Shown: piece after piece, positions 1-7,615 of the stretch
How the letters are laid out: each line of letters starts with the position of its first letter
Numbering within the stretch: position 1 is the stretch's first letter
Origin: Hyphomicrobium sp.
Lineage (GTDB): Bacteria > Pseudomonadota > Alphaproteobacteria > Rhizobiales > Hyphomicrobiaceae
Assembly (NCBI GenBank): GCA_013141015.1
Contig: JABFRT010000021.1
Location: forward strand, 1-55,430
Length of the DNA: 55,430 bases
Direction: 5' to 3'
The notes under the pieces: generated by a model
Databases searched by the model: none
What the model was told of the DNA's origin: nothing
What the model saw: the letters and a program-made list of their open reading frames with translations, nothing else
Position numbers and translations under genes: made by a program

Positions 1-702
1 GAATTTGGCCGGAATGCTCCAAACGGCGACGGTATTGGGCTTGGAAAGAGAGGGGGGAGGGCGCGGCTGACACTGGCCTTGCTCGATCGCGCGAGCGAGG
101 GGCGGACGCAGCACGAACAGCTCGCGCTGTGGTACATGATCGACATCGTGCGGACGTTCGCGGGGCGGGACTGGACGCCAGAATTGGTGGCGACGACTTC
201 GGAGCGCGGGGCTTCACGGGCGCGGCTTGAGCAGATTTACGGGGCCAATGTCGCGATGGGGCAGCGGGTCGCGGCGATTGCGTTCGATGAGCGGTTGTTG
301 ACGCTTGCTTCGACGGGCGGCGGGCGATCCGGCGAACGGGCCGCGCATCGTTGCGAACCCGGCGTTCCAGATGAGCATGATTTTTGCGGGACGGTTTATG
401 CGGTGACGGCGCTGGCGCTGCATGAGGGACTTCCGCGCCTGGATTGGGTGGCGGGCAAGCTCGGCCTGACGCGGCGGACGTTGCAGCGGAGGTTGGCCGA
501 GTGCGGGGTTACGTTTGCGCGGGTCGTGGAGGCGGCCATGTTTGCGCGGGCGCAGGGGATGCTGGCGGATGAGGGGCTGGCGGTGACGGAGGTTGCGATG
601 CGGCTCGGGTATCAGGACGCCGCGCATTTCTCGCGGGCGTTCAAGCGCTGGAGCGGGGTGGTGCCGAGCGGGTATCGGGCTGAGCCAGCCTCACGAAGCT
701 GA
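1..702 (+). CDS. AraC-family transcriptional regulator (5' end outside window)
   Basis: This is a DNA-binding regulator of the AraC/XylS family. The frame is open from base 1, so the start lies upstream; a TTG at 79 is only an internal candidate. The C-terminal part has the two helix-turn-helix units: LDWVAGKLGLTRRTLQRRL, then the second unit around LAVTEVAMRLGYQDAAHFSRAF followed by the usual W-P-x-x-YR ending. The upstream part looks like the sensor domain of the AraC type that begins with an arabinose_bd-like region, but no ligand can be read from it. It stands alone on the plus strand with no adjacent co-directional target gene in the window. Confidence 0.8.
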   Translation, partial: EFGRNAPNGDGIGLGKRGGRARLTLALLDRASEGRTQHEQLALWYMIDIVRTFAGRDWTPELVATTSERGASRARLEQIYGANVAMGQRVAAIAFDERLLTLASTGGGRSGERAAHRCEPGVPDEHDFCGTVYAVTALALHEGLPRLDWVAGKLGLTRRTLQRRLAECGVTFARVVEAAMFARAQGMLADEGLAVTEVAMRLGYQDAAHFSRAFKRWSGVVPSGYRAEPASRS

Positions 703-730
703 GGGACTGATCGCCCCTCAGACACCCCAA

Positions 731-749
731 CCAGGGACTGCGTCCCTGG
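731..749. terminator. Short perfect hairpin downstream of the araC-type gene
   Basis: The arms CCAGGGAC and GTCCCTGG are separated by three bases and lie 29 bases after the stop of the AraC-type gene. There is no T tract directly after it, only an A7 run further on. It may help terminate transcription or may be a dispersed intergenic repeat; the sequence does not decide. Confidence 0.3.
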
Positions 750-817
750 ACCCCGGCTTCAAAAAAAGCCATAATCTACGGGTTGCAGGGGTTTGAATCG
801 CTTGAACGACCGGGTTG

Positions 818-854
818 ATACCTGACACTTTAAACCGGCAGCATACCTGACACT
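818..854. repeat. 12-bp direct repeat (atacctgacact)
   Basis: The same 12 bases occur at 818-829 and 843-854, 25 bp apart, at the broken 3' end of the acetyltransferase fragment. Such a pair beside a truncated gene may mark an old insertion or deletion junction. No transposase or inverted terminal repeat is visible. Confidence 0.4.
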
Positions 855-1075
855 GTTTCCGTTTGACCGTAGCACGTTCCACCGTTGAGCGCATCCGCTA
901 CGACGGTGATGAAATGCGGCTTGCCCAGAAGCGCTTTCAAATAAGCGTCGGACGGCGGCCGTTGCTGATAGCTGACGGGGTCTTCGAAGGTCTCGGCGTA
1001 GACCGCGAGGAGTTGGCGCATGGCCGGTACTTCGGATGGTGCTAGGCGGCGGAACGCATAGGCAAGGCTTGTCAT
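830..1075 (-). pseudogene. AAC(3)-I-like GNAT acetyltransferase, N-terminal fragment
   Basis: Starting at the ATG at 1075 the protein reads like the first ~65 residues of AAC(3)-I type aminoglycoside N3-acetyltransferases: an RRLAPSEVPAMRQLL segment, then FEDPVSYQQRPPSDAYL and KPHFITVVADALNGG. At this point the family normally continues with a V-G-(G/A)-L-A-A-Y strand and the acetyl-CoA loop. Here it breaks into unrelated residues and stops at 830, so the CoA-binding motif A is missing. About half of the gene is lost and activity is not expected. The 12-bp direct repeats at the breakpoint suggest loss by recombination or insertion. Confidence 0.6.
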
Positions 1076-1161
1076 GTTTCGCCCAATCGCCTTGCCGCAC
1101 CGGATGAATCGCCATTCCATTGCATATGACCGACACGCAAGATGTATCGCCTCGCTATTGT

Positions 1162-1545
1162 TTATCCAACCCGCGTTGCGATCCACCAGGTGGTGCCACC
1201 AGGATCGCGAACGCCGCCCCGCTTGTCCTCATCGCCTTTCTTGGTCGGAATTTGGACAGACGACGCCCCTGCCTGCAACGCACGGACGTAGGTCAGATCG
1301 ACGTCCAAAACGTAGACATGCACATGGGTGGGAACGGCGGGCCATTCCGGCGCGGAATCGGCAATCATCACGACAGAATCGTCGATGCGGACTTCCGAAT
1401 GCATCAGACGGCCTGACGCGTCAGGGAACTCGCGCAGGCTCACTGCGTCGAACACATCGCGCAGGAACGCAATCGTGCGACGCGCGTCGTCGACAATGAG
1501 ATACGGTGACACTGCGGTATAGCCGTCTAGTTTATAGCTGTGCAT
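1162..1545 (-). CDS. VOC-family (glyoxalase/bleomycin-resistance-like) protein
   Basis: A 127-residue protein of the vicinal-oxygen-chelate superfamily, resembling the PhnB/YdcR-type subgroup. It shows the typical opening YTAVSPYLIVDDARRTIAFL, the middle GRLMHSEVRIDDSVVMIAD and a C-terminal GGVRDPGGTTWWIAT motif. The start is set at the ATG at 1545 because AAGG lies 8 bases upstream and the family begins about there. Members bind a divalent metal or act as antibiotic-binding proteins, and the substrate cannot be read from the sequence. It is a single gene between the AAC(3)-like fragment and a GNAT gene on the same strand. Confidence 0.75.
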   Translation of the reverse strand: MHSYKLDGYTAVSPYLIVDDARRTIAFLRDVFDAVSLREFPDASGRLMHSEVRIDDSVVMIADSAPEWPAVPTHVHVYVLDVDLTYVRALQAGASSVQIPTKKGDEDKRGGVRDPGGTTWWIATRVG

Positions 1546-1682
1546 GGTCGTGCCTTTCGATAACCAGAAACGTTTTGGGGCTCTTGAACCCGTGGTTCCG
1601 AAGGCCGAAGCACGGATGGACCGAAGTGCCATTTAACTTGAATTGAGATCTTACGTGCCAGGACTGGGCCACAGAAGCGGCA

Positions 1683-2255
1683 TCACGCCTCGGTTTGCCC
1701 TAGCGTCAGACGCATGACATGACGGCGCTTGCCTTCACGCCCCACTTCGGTGAATCCGGCCTCCGTGAACACGGATGTGAAACCCATGAACCGATAACTC
1801 GGTGAGTCTGCATCTACAGGATAAGCTTCAACAACGGCTGCTCCGTGCGCCCGGGCGTGCCGCACAGCGGCGGCAAGGAGTTTCTTGGTGAACCCCAAGC
1901 CGCGGAGTCTTCGCACTATGAAGAAGCAGGCAATTGACCAGACGCCTTCACTAGAGGCCGTGTCACTGACGAGGCGCCGGTAGGTCGAGCGTGGAGCAAC
2001 GGAGCACCAGGCGACTGGTTCACCATCGGCATAGGCAAGCAGCCCGACCGGAGTGCCTGAACAAACGCGCTGCTTCATTGCCGCTTTGCGACTGGCTCCA
2101 TCTGTCTGCCTCGTTTCAGGTGCCGACGCCCGCCAGACCATGCACCAACACGATTTCGGCCCGCCCTTGGCTTCGAACAACAGCTCGAAATCCGTCCAAC
2201 GATTGGCGGTGACCTCGTGAAATTCAAGCGGTCCGTGTACGCATTGTCTAGTCAC
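1683..2255 (-). CDS. GNAT-family N-acetyltransferase
   Basis: A 190-residue GCN5-related acetyltransferase. The acetyl-CoA pyrophosphate loop is visible as RRLRGLGFTKKLL (an R/Q-x-x-G-x-G/A type motif), followed by the helix AVRHARAHGA and the strand VVEAYPVD. The N-terminus has the CWCM-W-R signature of a particular uncharacterised GNAT subgroup. The start is a GTG at 2255 with a weak ribosome-binding site. The substrate is unknown. It is co-directional with the VOC gene but separated by 137 bp. Confidence 0.75.
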   Translation of the reverse strand: MTRQCVHGPLEFHEVTANRWTDFELLFEAKGGPKSCWCMVWRASAPETRQTDGASRKAAMKQRVCSGTPVGLLAYADGEPVAWCSVAPRSTYRRLVSDTASSEGVWSIACFFIVRRLRGLGFTKKLLAAAVRHARAHGAAVVEAYPVDADSPSYRFMGFTSVFTEAGFTEVGREGKRRHVMRLTLGQTEA

Positions 2256-2444
2256 GTGACACCCACATTTGAGAAAAAACGACTGTTGAACACCCTTACC
2301 TTCCGGTCAACCACTGCCTCGCCACCACCACCGAAACGCACGTAGGGATCGATTGGCGCTCAGTGCAGTATAGCATCCGCGCCCATATCCGATAGGTGTT
2401 GATCCGTGATTGACGTGAGCTTCTCCGCTCCGTAAAATCTGACG

Positions 2445-2957
2445 ATGCCTACCTACATCGCCCTATTGCGCGCCGTGAATGTCGGAGGAACCGGCAAACT
2501 GGCCATGGCCGAGTTGAAGGCGATCTGCAAGGCCGCAGGGTTTGCTGACGTTCAAACATATATTGCCAGTGGGAACGTCGTCTTCGAGAGCATGTTGACA
2601 GCCACGCAGGTGAAGGCGGCATTGGAGCAATGGCTCCATGCCTATGCCGGGAAGCCGGTCGGAGTCATTGTGCGGTCGCATGCCGAAATGACAGCAGTTC
2701 TCAACGCCAGCCCGTTTGCGAAATCCGCTCCAAGCCGAACTGCCGCCATCTTCCTCGATAAACCGCCACCCGCCGATGCTCTCGAACATGTTGCCGGCAG
2801 GAAGAACGAAGACATACGTTTGGGATCACGCGAGATTTATGTTCACTATCCAGAGGGCATCGGGATGTCCAAGCTCAGAATCCCGGCGGCAACTTCTGGC
2901 ACGGCTCGCAATATGAACACCGTCGCCAAGCTCGTCGAGATCGCCGCCAAACGGTGA
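2445..2957 (+). CDS. DUF1697 family protein
   Basis: A 170-residue cytoplasmic protein of the DUF1697 family. The hallmark N-terminus (YIALLRAVNVGGTGKLAMAEL) and the middle FADVQTYIASGNVVF are clear, and the C-terminal segment with KLRIPAATSGTARNMNTV fits the family. The length is normal. The family's function is not established. The ATG at 2445 agrees with the conserved start. It stands alone, with a 187-bp upstream gap in which no feature is seen. Confidence 0.85.
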   Translation: MPTYIALLRAVNVGGTGKLAMAELKAICKAAGFADVQTYIASGNVVFESMLTATQVKAALEQWLHAYAGKPVGVIVRSHAEMTAVLNASPFAKSAPSRTAAIFLDKPPPADALEHVAGRKNEDIRLGSREIYVHYPEGIGMSKLRIPAATSGTARNMNTVAKLVEIAAKR

Positions 2958-3036
2958 ACAGCACCGCGACCCGCCTAGGGTCAGGACCCATAAACTGAAC
3001 GAAAAACTCGGATGACGACTTCGAGCTGGACCTCAA

Positions 3037-3690
3037 TCAGCCAGTCGGTGGCTGGCCGGTATTGATCGCCAATTGCGCGGCAAAGGCACGCTTGTAGGCG
3101 GGCCGCGATTCGCCGCTGGCCACATAGGCGGCAAGGTTCGGATATTCGTCCAGAATGCCCGATAATTTCAACCTGAGCAGCACCGACACCATCATCAGGT
3201 CGCCCGCGCTAAACGGACCATCAAGCCAGTCGGCATCGCCAAGGCGATGGGAAAGTTGGCCCAGCCGGTTACGGACGCGATCCTCGACGAGAGGCATGCG
3301 CTCAGCGGACCAGGGCTTGTCGCCCTCGATGAGTCTGGCGGTTCCAAGTTCAAGGATCGGCGGCTCCACCGTGCTGAGCGCGGCGAACATCCATGTGATC
3401 GCGCGCGCTCGGGCATTCGCATCGTCGGGCAGCAGGCCCGCATGGCGCTGCGCGATATGGAACACGATCGCACCCGTCTCGAACAAGCCGAGATCGCCTT
3501 CTTCGTAAGTCGGAATCTGCCCGAATGGATGAAGCGCCAGATGTGCGGGTTCCTTCATCGCCCCGAACGAAATAAGACGAACCTCATAAGGTTGGCCCAC
3601 TTCCTCCAGCGCCCAGCGAACGCGCGTATCACGCGCCAGTCCCTTGCCGCCATCGGGTGACCGTTCAAAGGCGGTAATGGTGATGGTCAT
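3037..3690 (-). CDS. Glutathione S-transferase family protein
   Basis: A 217-residue protein with a thioredoxin-fold N-terminal domain (ITITAFERSPDGG, then the cis-proline strand FGQIPTYEEGDLGLFETGAI) and an all-helical C-terminal domain. The E-T/S-x-A-I segment is the glutathione gamma-glutamyl contact of GSTs. The start at 3690 has a GAGGAG ribosome-binding site. The gene is downstream of an SRPBCC/ArsR pair on the same strand and may share their transcript, which suggests a detoxification role. The substrate is unknown. Confidence 0.8.
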   Translation of the reverse strand: MTITITAFERSPDGGKGLARDTRVRWALEEVGQPYEVRLISFGAMKEPAHLALHPFGQIPTYEEGDLGLFETGAIVFHIAQRHAGLLPDDANARARAITWMFAALSTVEPPILELGTARLIEGDKPWSAERMPLVEDRVRNRLGQLSHRLGDADWLDGPFSAGDLMMVSVLLRLKLSGILDEYPNLAAYVASGESRPAYKRAFAAQLAINTGQPPTG

Positions 3691-3740
3691 CGTGAAACTC
3701 CTCTTCGGCCAAAATCATCGGCTGATGGCTGCCGAATGTG

Positions 3741-4085
3741 TCATTCGTCGTCTTCCAAAAGCACTTCGCCAAGCTGATCGAGACTCCGCTCCCAAGTCGC
3801 TCGTTGGAAGTCGATCCAGTCCTGCAGCACGCTCAGTCCGCCGAAATTGAGCCTGCACGTTCTCACCCGGCCGAGCTTTTCTGAGTGTGCCAGACCGCAA
3901 GCTTCCAGAACGGCGATGTGTTGGCCCACGGCGGTTCGGGTAATGCCGAGCAAGCCCGCTAAGCTGGACACGGTCGCCGGACCTTGAGAAAGTCCGGCGA
4001 CCATGGTGCGCCGCGTCGGATCGCCCAGAGCGCTCAGCACACTCTCTGCGCTGATCAGTTTGGCGTCGATCGCCATGGAACTCAC
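3741..4085 (-). CDS. ArsR-family winged-helix regulator
   Basis: A 114-residue regulator. LSALGDPTRRTMVAGLSQGP opens the winged helix, the recognition helix is around LLGITRTAVGQHIAVLEACGL, and the wing follows (EKLGRVRTCRLN). The C-terminal W-x-D-F-x-R-A-T-W-E segment is typical of ArsR proteins paired with AHSA1/SRPBCC proteins. No metal-binding CxC motif is present, so it is not an arsenic sensor of the classical type. It overlaps the SRPBCC gene by four bases (ATGA), indicating translational coupling. Confidence 0.85.
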   Translation of the reverse strand: MSSMAIDAKLISAESVLSALGDPTRRTMVAGLSQGPATVSSLAGLLGITRTAVGQHIAVLEACGLAHSEKLGRVRTCRLNFGGLSVLQDWIDFQRATWERSLDQLGEVLLEDDE

Positions 4086-4537
4086 TCCAATGCGTGCTCG
4101 ATGCCATCAAGCAAGCCCCGCCAACCATTTTCACGCAACTCCGATCCGTCTGCGCCGTCAAAGTAAACGCCTTGATGCGTGAATGTCATCGAACAACCCG
4201 CCGCGTCTGGATTCAGAGCTATGCTGATGAGTGCGCATGAAATGCGCCGCTCGTCGAAGTCGACCGTTTGTGTGAACACGATCCGCTCGTCTTTGATGAT
4301 GTCTGCAAATGTCTGCGACCACTTCAACACGGCACCGGCAACCGGCGTTCCGGATTTCATCTGGCCGACCAGCACTTCATTGCCGCCGATGCGGAAATCG
4401 AGATCGTAGCTGAGGATGTCATGGCCGCGGCCATTGGCATACCAGCGCCTTTTCTTGTCGGGAACGCTGAACGCCGCGAACACGTTGCCTGCCGATTTCA
4501 GATAGACCCGCTCAAGGACAAAGGTGTTGTGGATCAC
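4082..4537 (-). CDS. SRPBCC (AHSA1-type) domain protein
   Basis: A START/AHSA1-fold protein of about 151 residues. The opening FVLERVYLKSAGNVFAAFSV, the K-R-R-W-Y segment and FRIGGNEVL are family features, and the C-terminal WRGLLDGIEHAL helix is present. I prefer the GTG start at 4537 because GAGG lies seven bases upstream; an ATG at 4552 adds five residues without a good site. The fold binds hydrophobic ligands, but the ligand is unknown. Together with the ArsR gene it forms a common two-gene module, with the GST gene following. Confidence 0.75.
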   Translation of the reverse strand: MIHNTFVLERVYLKSAGNVFAAFSVPDKKRRWYANGRGHDILSYDLDFRIGGNEVLVGQMKSGTPVAGAVLKWSQTFADIIKDERIVFTQTVDFDERRISCALISIALNPDAAGCSMTFTHQGVYFDGADGSELRENGWRGLLDGIEHALE

Positions 4538-4686
4538 AATTAATCCTCGCATTTTCGTTCTATTGATGAAGTCTTCACTTCACTAATCGCTTGCGATGGA
4601 AAAGTCAAGCGCGCACTTGACTATCATACTTCCAGCCACCAGTCTGACTCACCAGGAGCTGTAGACACTAACGGAGCCACGGGACG

Positions 4687-4848
4687 ATGGCGGCGGCCGG
4701 GCGGGCTCTCAATCCAATGCCGGGCAAGAAGAAGAGCGAGATGGAAATCCGGCCGTTCTACGAGGCGGCGGATCTGGCCGAGCTCATGACGCCCGAGGAA
4801 CGCGCAGCGCCCCGTGAAGGGGAACGCGGGAAGCTTGGCGTCGCCTGA
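4687..4848 (+). CDS. Possible small ORF, 53 residues, unrecognised
   Basis: The 4538-4987 gap holds only this short plus-strand frame. It is rich in charged residues (a PGKKKSEMEIRPFYEAADLAEL stretch in the middle, split by Met codons). I do not recognise a family, and the piece could be the remnant of a larger gene. It has a weak GGAG-like site upstream. No other signal was seen in this gap. Confidence 0.2.
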   Translation: MAAAGRALNPMPGKKKSEMEIRPFYEAADLAELMTPEERAAPREGERGKLGVA

Positions 4849-4987
4849 TGCCGTTGGAGGAGCCTAGCAAGTCTCAGAGACTAGCGGCGCATCTCAATGC
4901 GCTACGACCGCTGCGCCCACACCGTTTTCAGCGCCATCTTCTTCGCGGCAACTGATATCTTTTGGGTTCGATTACTGAGTCCCGACC

Positions 4988-5338
4988 CTAGCTTTCGACT
5001 TCGACGAAATCTTTCAATCGCAGCAACGTATGATCCCATTCTACGGAGACGACATCGAGGAACGCCCTAATGTCCTCGATCGGCTCTGGCTTGAACGCGA
5101 ACAGGCTCTCACGCCCGACACGAAGGGAATGCACGACACCCGCCACCTCCAGGACGCGCAGGTGCTTGGTCACAGCCTGGCGTGTGAGCTTCGTACCCTC
5201 GGTCAAGCGCGAGATCGAATGAGGCTCGCCCTTGCTGAGCTTCGCGAGCACGGTCAGGCGCGTCGCATCGCCAAGGGCCGCGAATACCGACGCGCGCGCG
5301 TCCAGCGCGACACGATCCTTACGACGCATGCTCGACAT
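4988..5338 (-). CDS. ArsR-family winged-helix regulator (second copy type)
   Basis: A 116-residue regulator with the same architecture as the one at 3741-4085 but clearly divergent: FAALGDATRLTVLAKLS, recognition helix LTRQAVTKHLRVLEVAGV, wing VGRESLFAFKPEPI and a W-D-x-T-L-x-R-L-K tail. The start is taken at the ATG at 5338; the next ATG, at 5329, is equally possible. It overlaps the 3' end of the SRPBCC gene by about 20 bp, so the two are probably translationally coupled. It most likely represses its own operon. Confidence 0.85.
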   Translation of the reverse strand: MSSMRRKDRVALDARASVFAALGDATRLTVLAKLSKGEPHSISRLTEGTKLTRQAVTKHLRVLEVAGVVHSLRVGRESLFAFKPEPIEDIRAFLDVVSVEWDHTLLRLKDFVEVES

Positions 5339-5771
5339 AACGCGCGATGTTCTCCATTTGAATGGTCCAGCCGCCTTCATTGTCACGAAAGACGACACGT
5401 CGGCGGTCGCTCGGGAATTTCTCGTAGCCCGTCTCGATCATGTGCAACCGCGTGCCGCCAGCACTGGCCTCCAGCGTAAACTCGACGGTCGTCGGAGGAT
5501 CGTTGAAACTATCGTCCTTGGGGTCGACCGCATAGGGCCCCCAGGTGAACGCGAACACGCGCTCTGGCTCGAGTTTCGTCACGACGATCTCGAACTGAAC
5601 GTGCTCGTAGCCGGGATAAGTGCATGGCCCTCTCGTGGACTTTCCGGTCTCGAACGGGCTGTCGAGCCGGGCTCTAAACCATGTGCCGAATTCGTTGTGA
5701 TCGGTCAGCGCACGCCAGACACGCGCAACCGGCGCTTTGAGTTCGATGTGCTTTTCGATGCGATCATCCAT
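5319..5771 (-). CDS. SRPBCC (AHSA1-type) domain protein
   Basis: A 150-residue AHSA1/START-fold protein. It begins MDDRIEKHIELKAPVARVW, followed by F-G-T-W-F and a TVEFTLEASAGGTRL strand; the end has GGWTIQMENIARYVEH, typical of the family. The ATG at 5771 is chosen because AGGAGG sits seven bases upstream; longer frames lack a site. It lies upstream of and overlaps its ArsR partner, repeating the module at 3741-4537. The ligand is unknown. Confidence 0.85.
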   Translation of the reverse strand: MDDRIEKHIELKAPVARVWRALTDHNEFGTWFRARLDSPFETGKSTRGPCTYPGYEHVQFEIVVTKLEPERVFAFTWGPYAVDPKDDSFNDPPTTVEFTLEASAGGTRLHMIETGYEKFPSDRRRVVFRDNEGGWTIQMENIARYVEHAS

Positions 5772-6050
5772 ATGCAACCTCCTGGCTGCACGTGAGTATG
5801 CCGTCATCTCGGCATTATGCAACCAATTTGTTGCGCGATATGGCATATCACGTTCGATCTTGGAGCCGGCACACCCTGTCAGAACACCGTGTGCAACGAT
5901 AGAGACCGTGGGAGCGACTTGCAGACCGTGAAGATTTCCTCAATTCAGACCATTTTCGGTTGGTCAGGCTCCCTCTACCCGACGCGCCGAGTTCATCTGT
6001 CAGCGAGCCATACGTGTGATTGATCGCCGCGTCTCTCCCGCGTGCGTTGT

Positions 6051-6536
6051 TCAGGCTTCATCGTCTCGTTCTCCGGCTTCAAGGTCATCCTCAAGTCGGT
6101 TCCTCAGGGCACCAACCAGCGCAGTGACGGCATGGATGTCATCGGCACGCAGCCCTTTCGACAGCGCGTTGACCCATGGGATCTGTGCCCGTTCGATAGC
6201 GGCATAGGCAGCCTTGCCCTTGCGCATGAGAACAACAAGTCGGGCGCGGCGGTGATGCGGGTTGGTGCGGAACTCCAATAGGCTTTCCGACGCGAGTTCG
6301 TTGACAATGCGCTGCACGCCCTGCCGGTTGAGCCCCATGCTGCGCGCAATCCAGGCCACGGACTGCGGACTCCCGGCCAGATGTATCGCGCCCAAGACCT
6401 GCCAGCGGGCGCTCGTGAGGCCGAGGCCCGCCGTTAGCCGGTCACCGGAGATCAGCAATCGGCCGTTGAGCCTGAACACCTCGATAATGAGATCGGTCAG
6501 CGCTTTGCCCGCCGCAGAGTGTCGTCCGTCAGTCAT
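6051..6536 (-). CDS. MarR-family transcriptional regulator
   Basis: A 161-residue winged-helix regulator. The scaffold is clear: LTSARWQVLGAIHLAGSP, recognition helix ARSMGLNRQGVQRIVNELAS, then the wing with FRTNPHHRRARLVVLMRKG (the D/N-x-R-x-K/R region of MarR wings). The start is the ATG at 6536; a longer frame to 6602 would run through the palindromic operator region and is unlikely. It is divergent from the monooxygenase gene at 6635, which it probably controls through the palindromes between them. Confidence 0.85.
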   Translation of the reverse strand: MTDGRHSAAGKALTDLIIEVFRLNGRLLISGDRLTAGLGLTSARWQVLGAIHLAGSPQSVAWIARSMGLNRQGVQRIVNELASESLLEFRTNPHHRRARLVVLMRKGKAAYAAIERAQIPWVNALSKGLRADDIHAVTALVGALRNRLEDDLEAGERDDEA

Positions 6537-6554
6537 TCGATTCCGAATCCAATT

Positions 6555-6568
6555 GACAATATGTTGTC
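6555..6568. promoter_or_regulatory. MarR operator candidate 1
   Basis: The arms GACAA and TTGTC are separated by four bases, in the gap between the divergent marR-type and monooxygenase genes. The arms match the inner arms of the perfect palindrome at 6593-6610, so both are likely to be sites for the same dimer. Confidence 0.55.
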
Positions 6569-6592
6569 TATCGTGGTCATCATAGCTGCGTG

Positions 6593-6610
6593 ATGACAAC
6601 ATGTTGTCAT
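6593..6610. promoter_or_regulatory. MarR operator candidate 2 (perfect 18-bp palindrome)
   Basis: atgacaacatgttgtcat is perfectly self-complementary over 18 bases and shares the GACAA/TTGTC arms with the site at 6555-6568. The centres are 40 bp apart. The position just ahead of the monooxygenase ribosome-binding site fits repression of that gene and autoregulation of the MarR gene. Confidence 0.65.
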
Positions 6611-6634
6611 GAAATTACCGAGGAGTCCAATGCC

Positions 6635-7003
6635 ATGCTGCAATTGAAATCATTCGACCCATCGCACCCGATCGATCAGCAGCTTGGGGTCGCGCAGTCA
6701 CCCGTCGTCCTGATCAATACGTTCGTGGTGGATGCGGCCGACGCCGAAGCACTGCTAAAGGCTTGGCAAACGGACGCCAACTGGATGAAACGGCAACCCG
6801 GATTCATCTCGACCCAACTTCACAAGGCAGTTGGCGGCAACGCCATGTTCCTCAACTACGCTGTCTGGGAATCGGTTGGGCATTTCCGCGAAGCGTTCAC
6901 ACATCCCGAGTTTCGCGCGAGCCTCGCCGCTTACCCAGACAGTGCCGTCGCGTCGCCGCACCTGTTCGAGCGACTGACGATGCCTAACCTCTGCGTGGCC
7001 TAG
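6635..7003 (+). CDS. Antibiotic biosynthesis monooxygenase (ABM) domain protein
   Basis: A 122-residue dimeric alpha+beta barrel protein. VVLINTFVVDAADAEALLKAW opens the ABM domain, followed by QPGFISTQLHKAVGGNAMFLNYAVWES and the helix with F-R-E-A-F. The ATG at 6635 follows GAGGAG with proper spacing. Family members are small heme- or quinol-modifying monooxygenases, and the actual substrate is not evident. It is divergent from the MarR gene, with two palindromes between them, so it is probably induced by a ligand of that regulator. Confidence 0.8.
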   Translation: MLQLKSFDPSHPIDQQLGVAQSPVVLINTFVVDAADAEALLKAWQTDANWMKRQPGFISTQLHKAVGGNAMFLNYAVWESVGHFREAFTHPEFRASLAAYPDSAVASPHLFERLTMPNLCVA

Positions 7004-7050
7004 GCAGAGTTTTATCGCTGAACCGGGAGGGCCACTTCAGCGAACTCTGC

Positions 7051-7290
7051 TCAGCCCGCGCCCAGGGTGACGAGAAGTTCGTCCAGTTGATTGAATGTCT
7101 CGTCCACACCACTCGTGCTCCCCGAGGCAATCGCTTCATCAAGCGCTTCCATCGAGGGATAGAGGTCGTGCATGACGAGCAACGTCTTCCCGCCCTTTTC
7201 CTCGAACGTGACCGTGCTGACCTGCCCGTTGCCGCCTGCTTCTTCATTGGTCCAGACGAGGCGCGAATGCGGTGTTACTTCGAGGTACCT
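7051..7290 (-). pseudogene. SRPBCC (AHSA1-type) gene, C-terminal fragment
   Basis: On the minus strand the frame reads RYLEVTPHSRLVWTNEE, then QVSTVTFEEKGGKTLLVMHD and FNQLDELLVTLG before a stop at 7051. This is the second half of an AHSA1-type protein. The family's N-terminal half is absent: the similarity ends at a palindromic aggtacct at about 7283-7290, where a different gene fragment starts on the other strand. No start codon is positioned to make a useful product. Confidence 0.7.
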
Positions 7291-7615
7291 GCCGTGGGAG
7301 GATTGGGCCGAGACGTGGGCGCACTATCTGCACATGGTGGACGCGGTTGATACGGCGAAAGCGGAAGGAATGGAGCCGCGCAAAAGCGGTTTTTCGTTCG
7401 GGGCGTTGTGGCCGTTCAAGGCGCGCGACGTGTACCGCGATCATACGTTCGCGACGCTGATCGGGCGCTGGGTGCCGCTGACGATTTCGCTCAATAGCTT
7501 GAGCCGCAGCATGGGGCATGACGATTTTTATCCGTTTGTGATCGCGGGGCCGGTCTATGACAAGCTGGCGTTCGTGCATGCGTTGATCCGCAGCCATGAA
7601 TCGGGGCAGCGATAG
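7280..7615 (+). pseudogene. Putative zinc-binding metallopeptidase (DUF2248-like), C-terminal fragment
   Basis: The plus-strand frame begins inside a conserved block (PWEDWAETWAHYLHMVDAV) and continues with WVPLTISLNSLSRSMGHDDF, YPFVIAGPVYDKLAFVHALI and a stop at 7613. This matches the C-terminal third of the putative zinc-binding peptidases that carry an N-terminal zinc ribbon. The N-terminal two thirds, including the ribbon and most of the metalloprotease domain, are missing. It starts exactly where the SRPBCC fragment ends, so a rearrangement joined two truncated genes. Confidence 0.7.
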
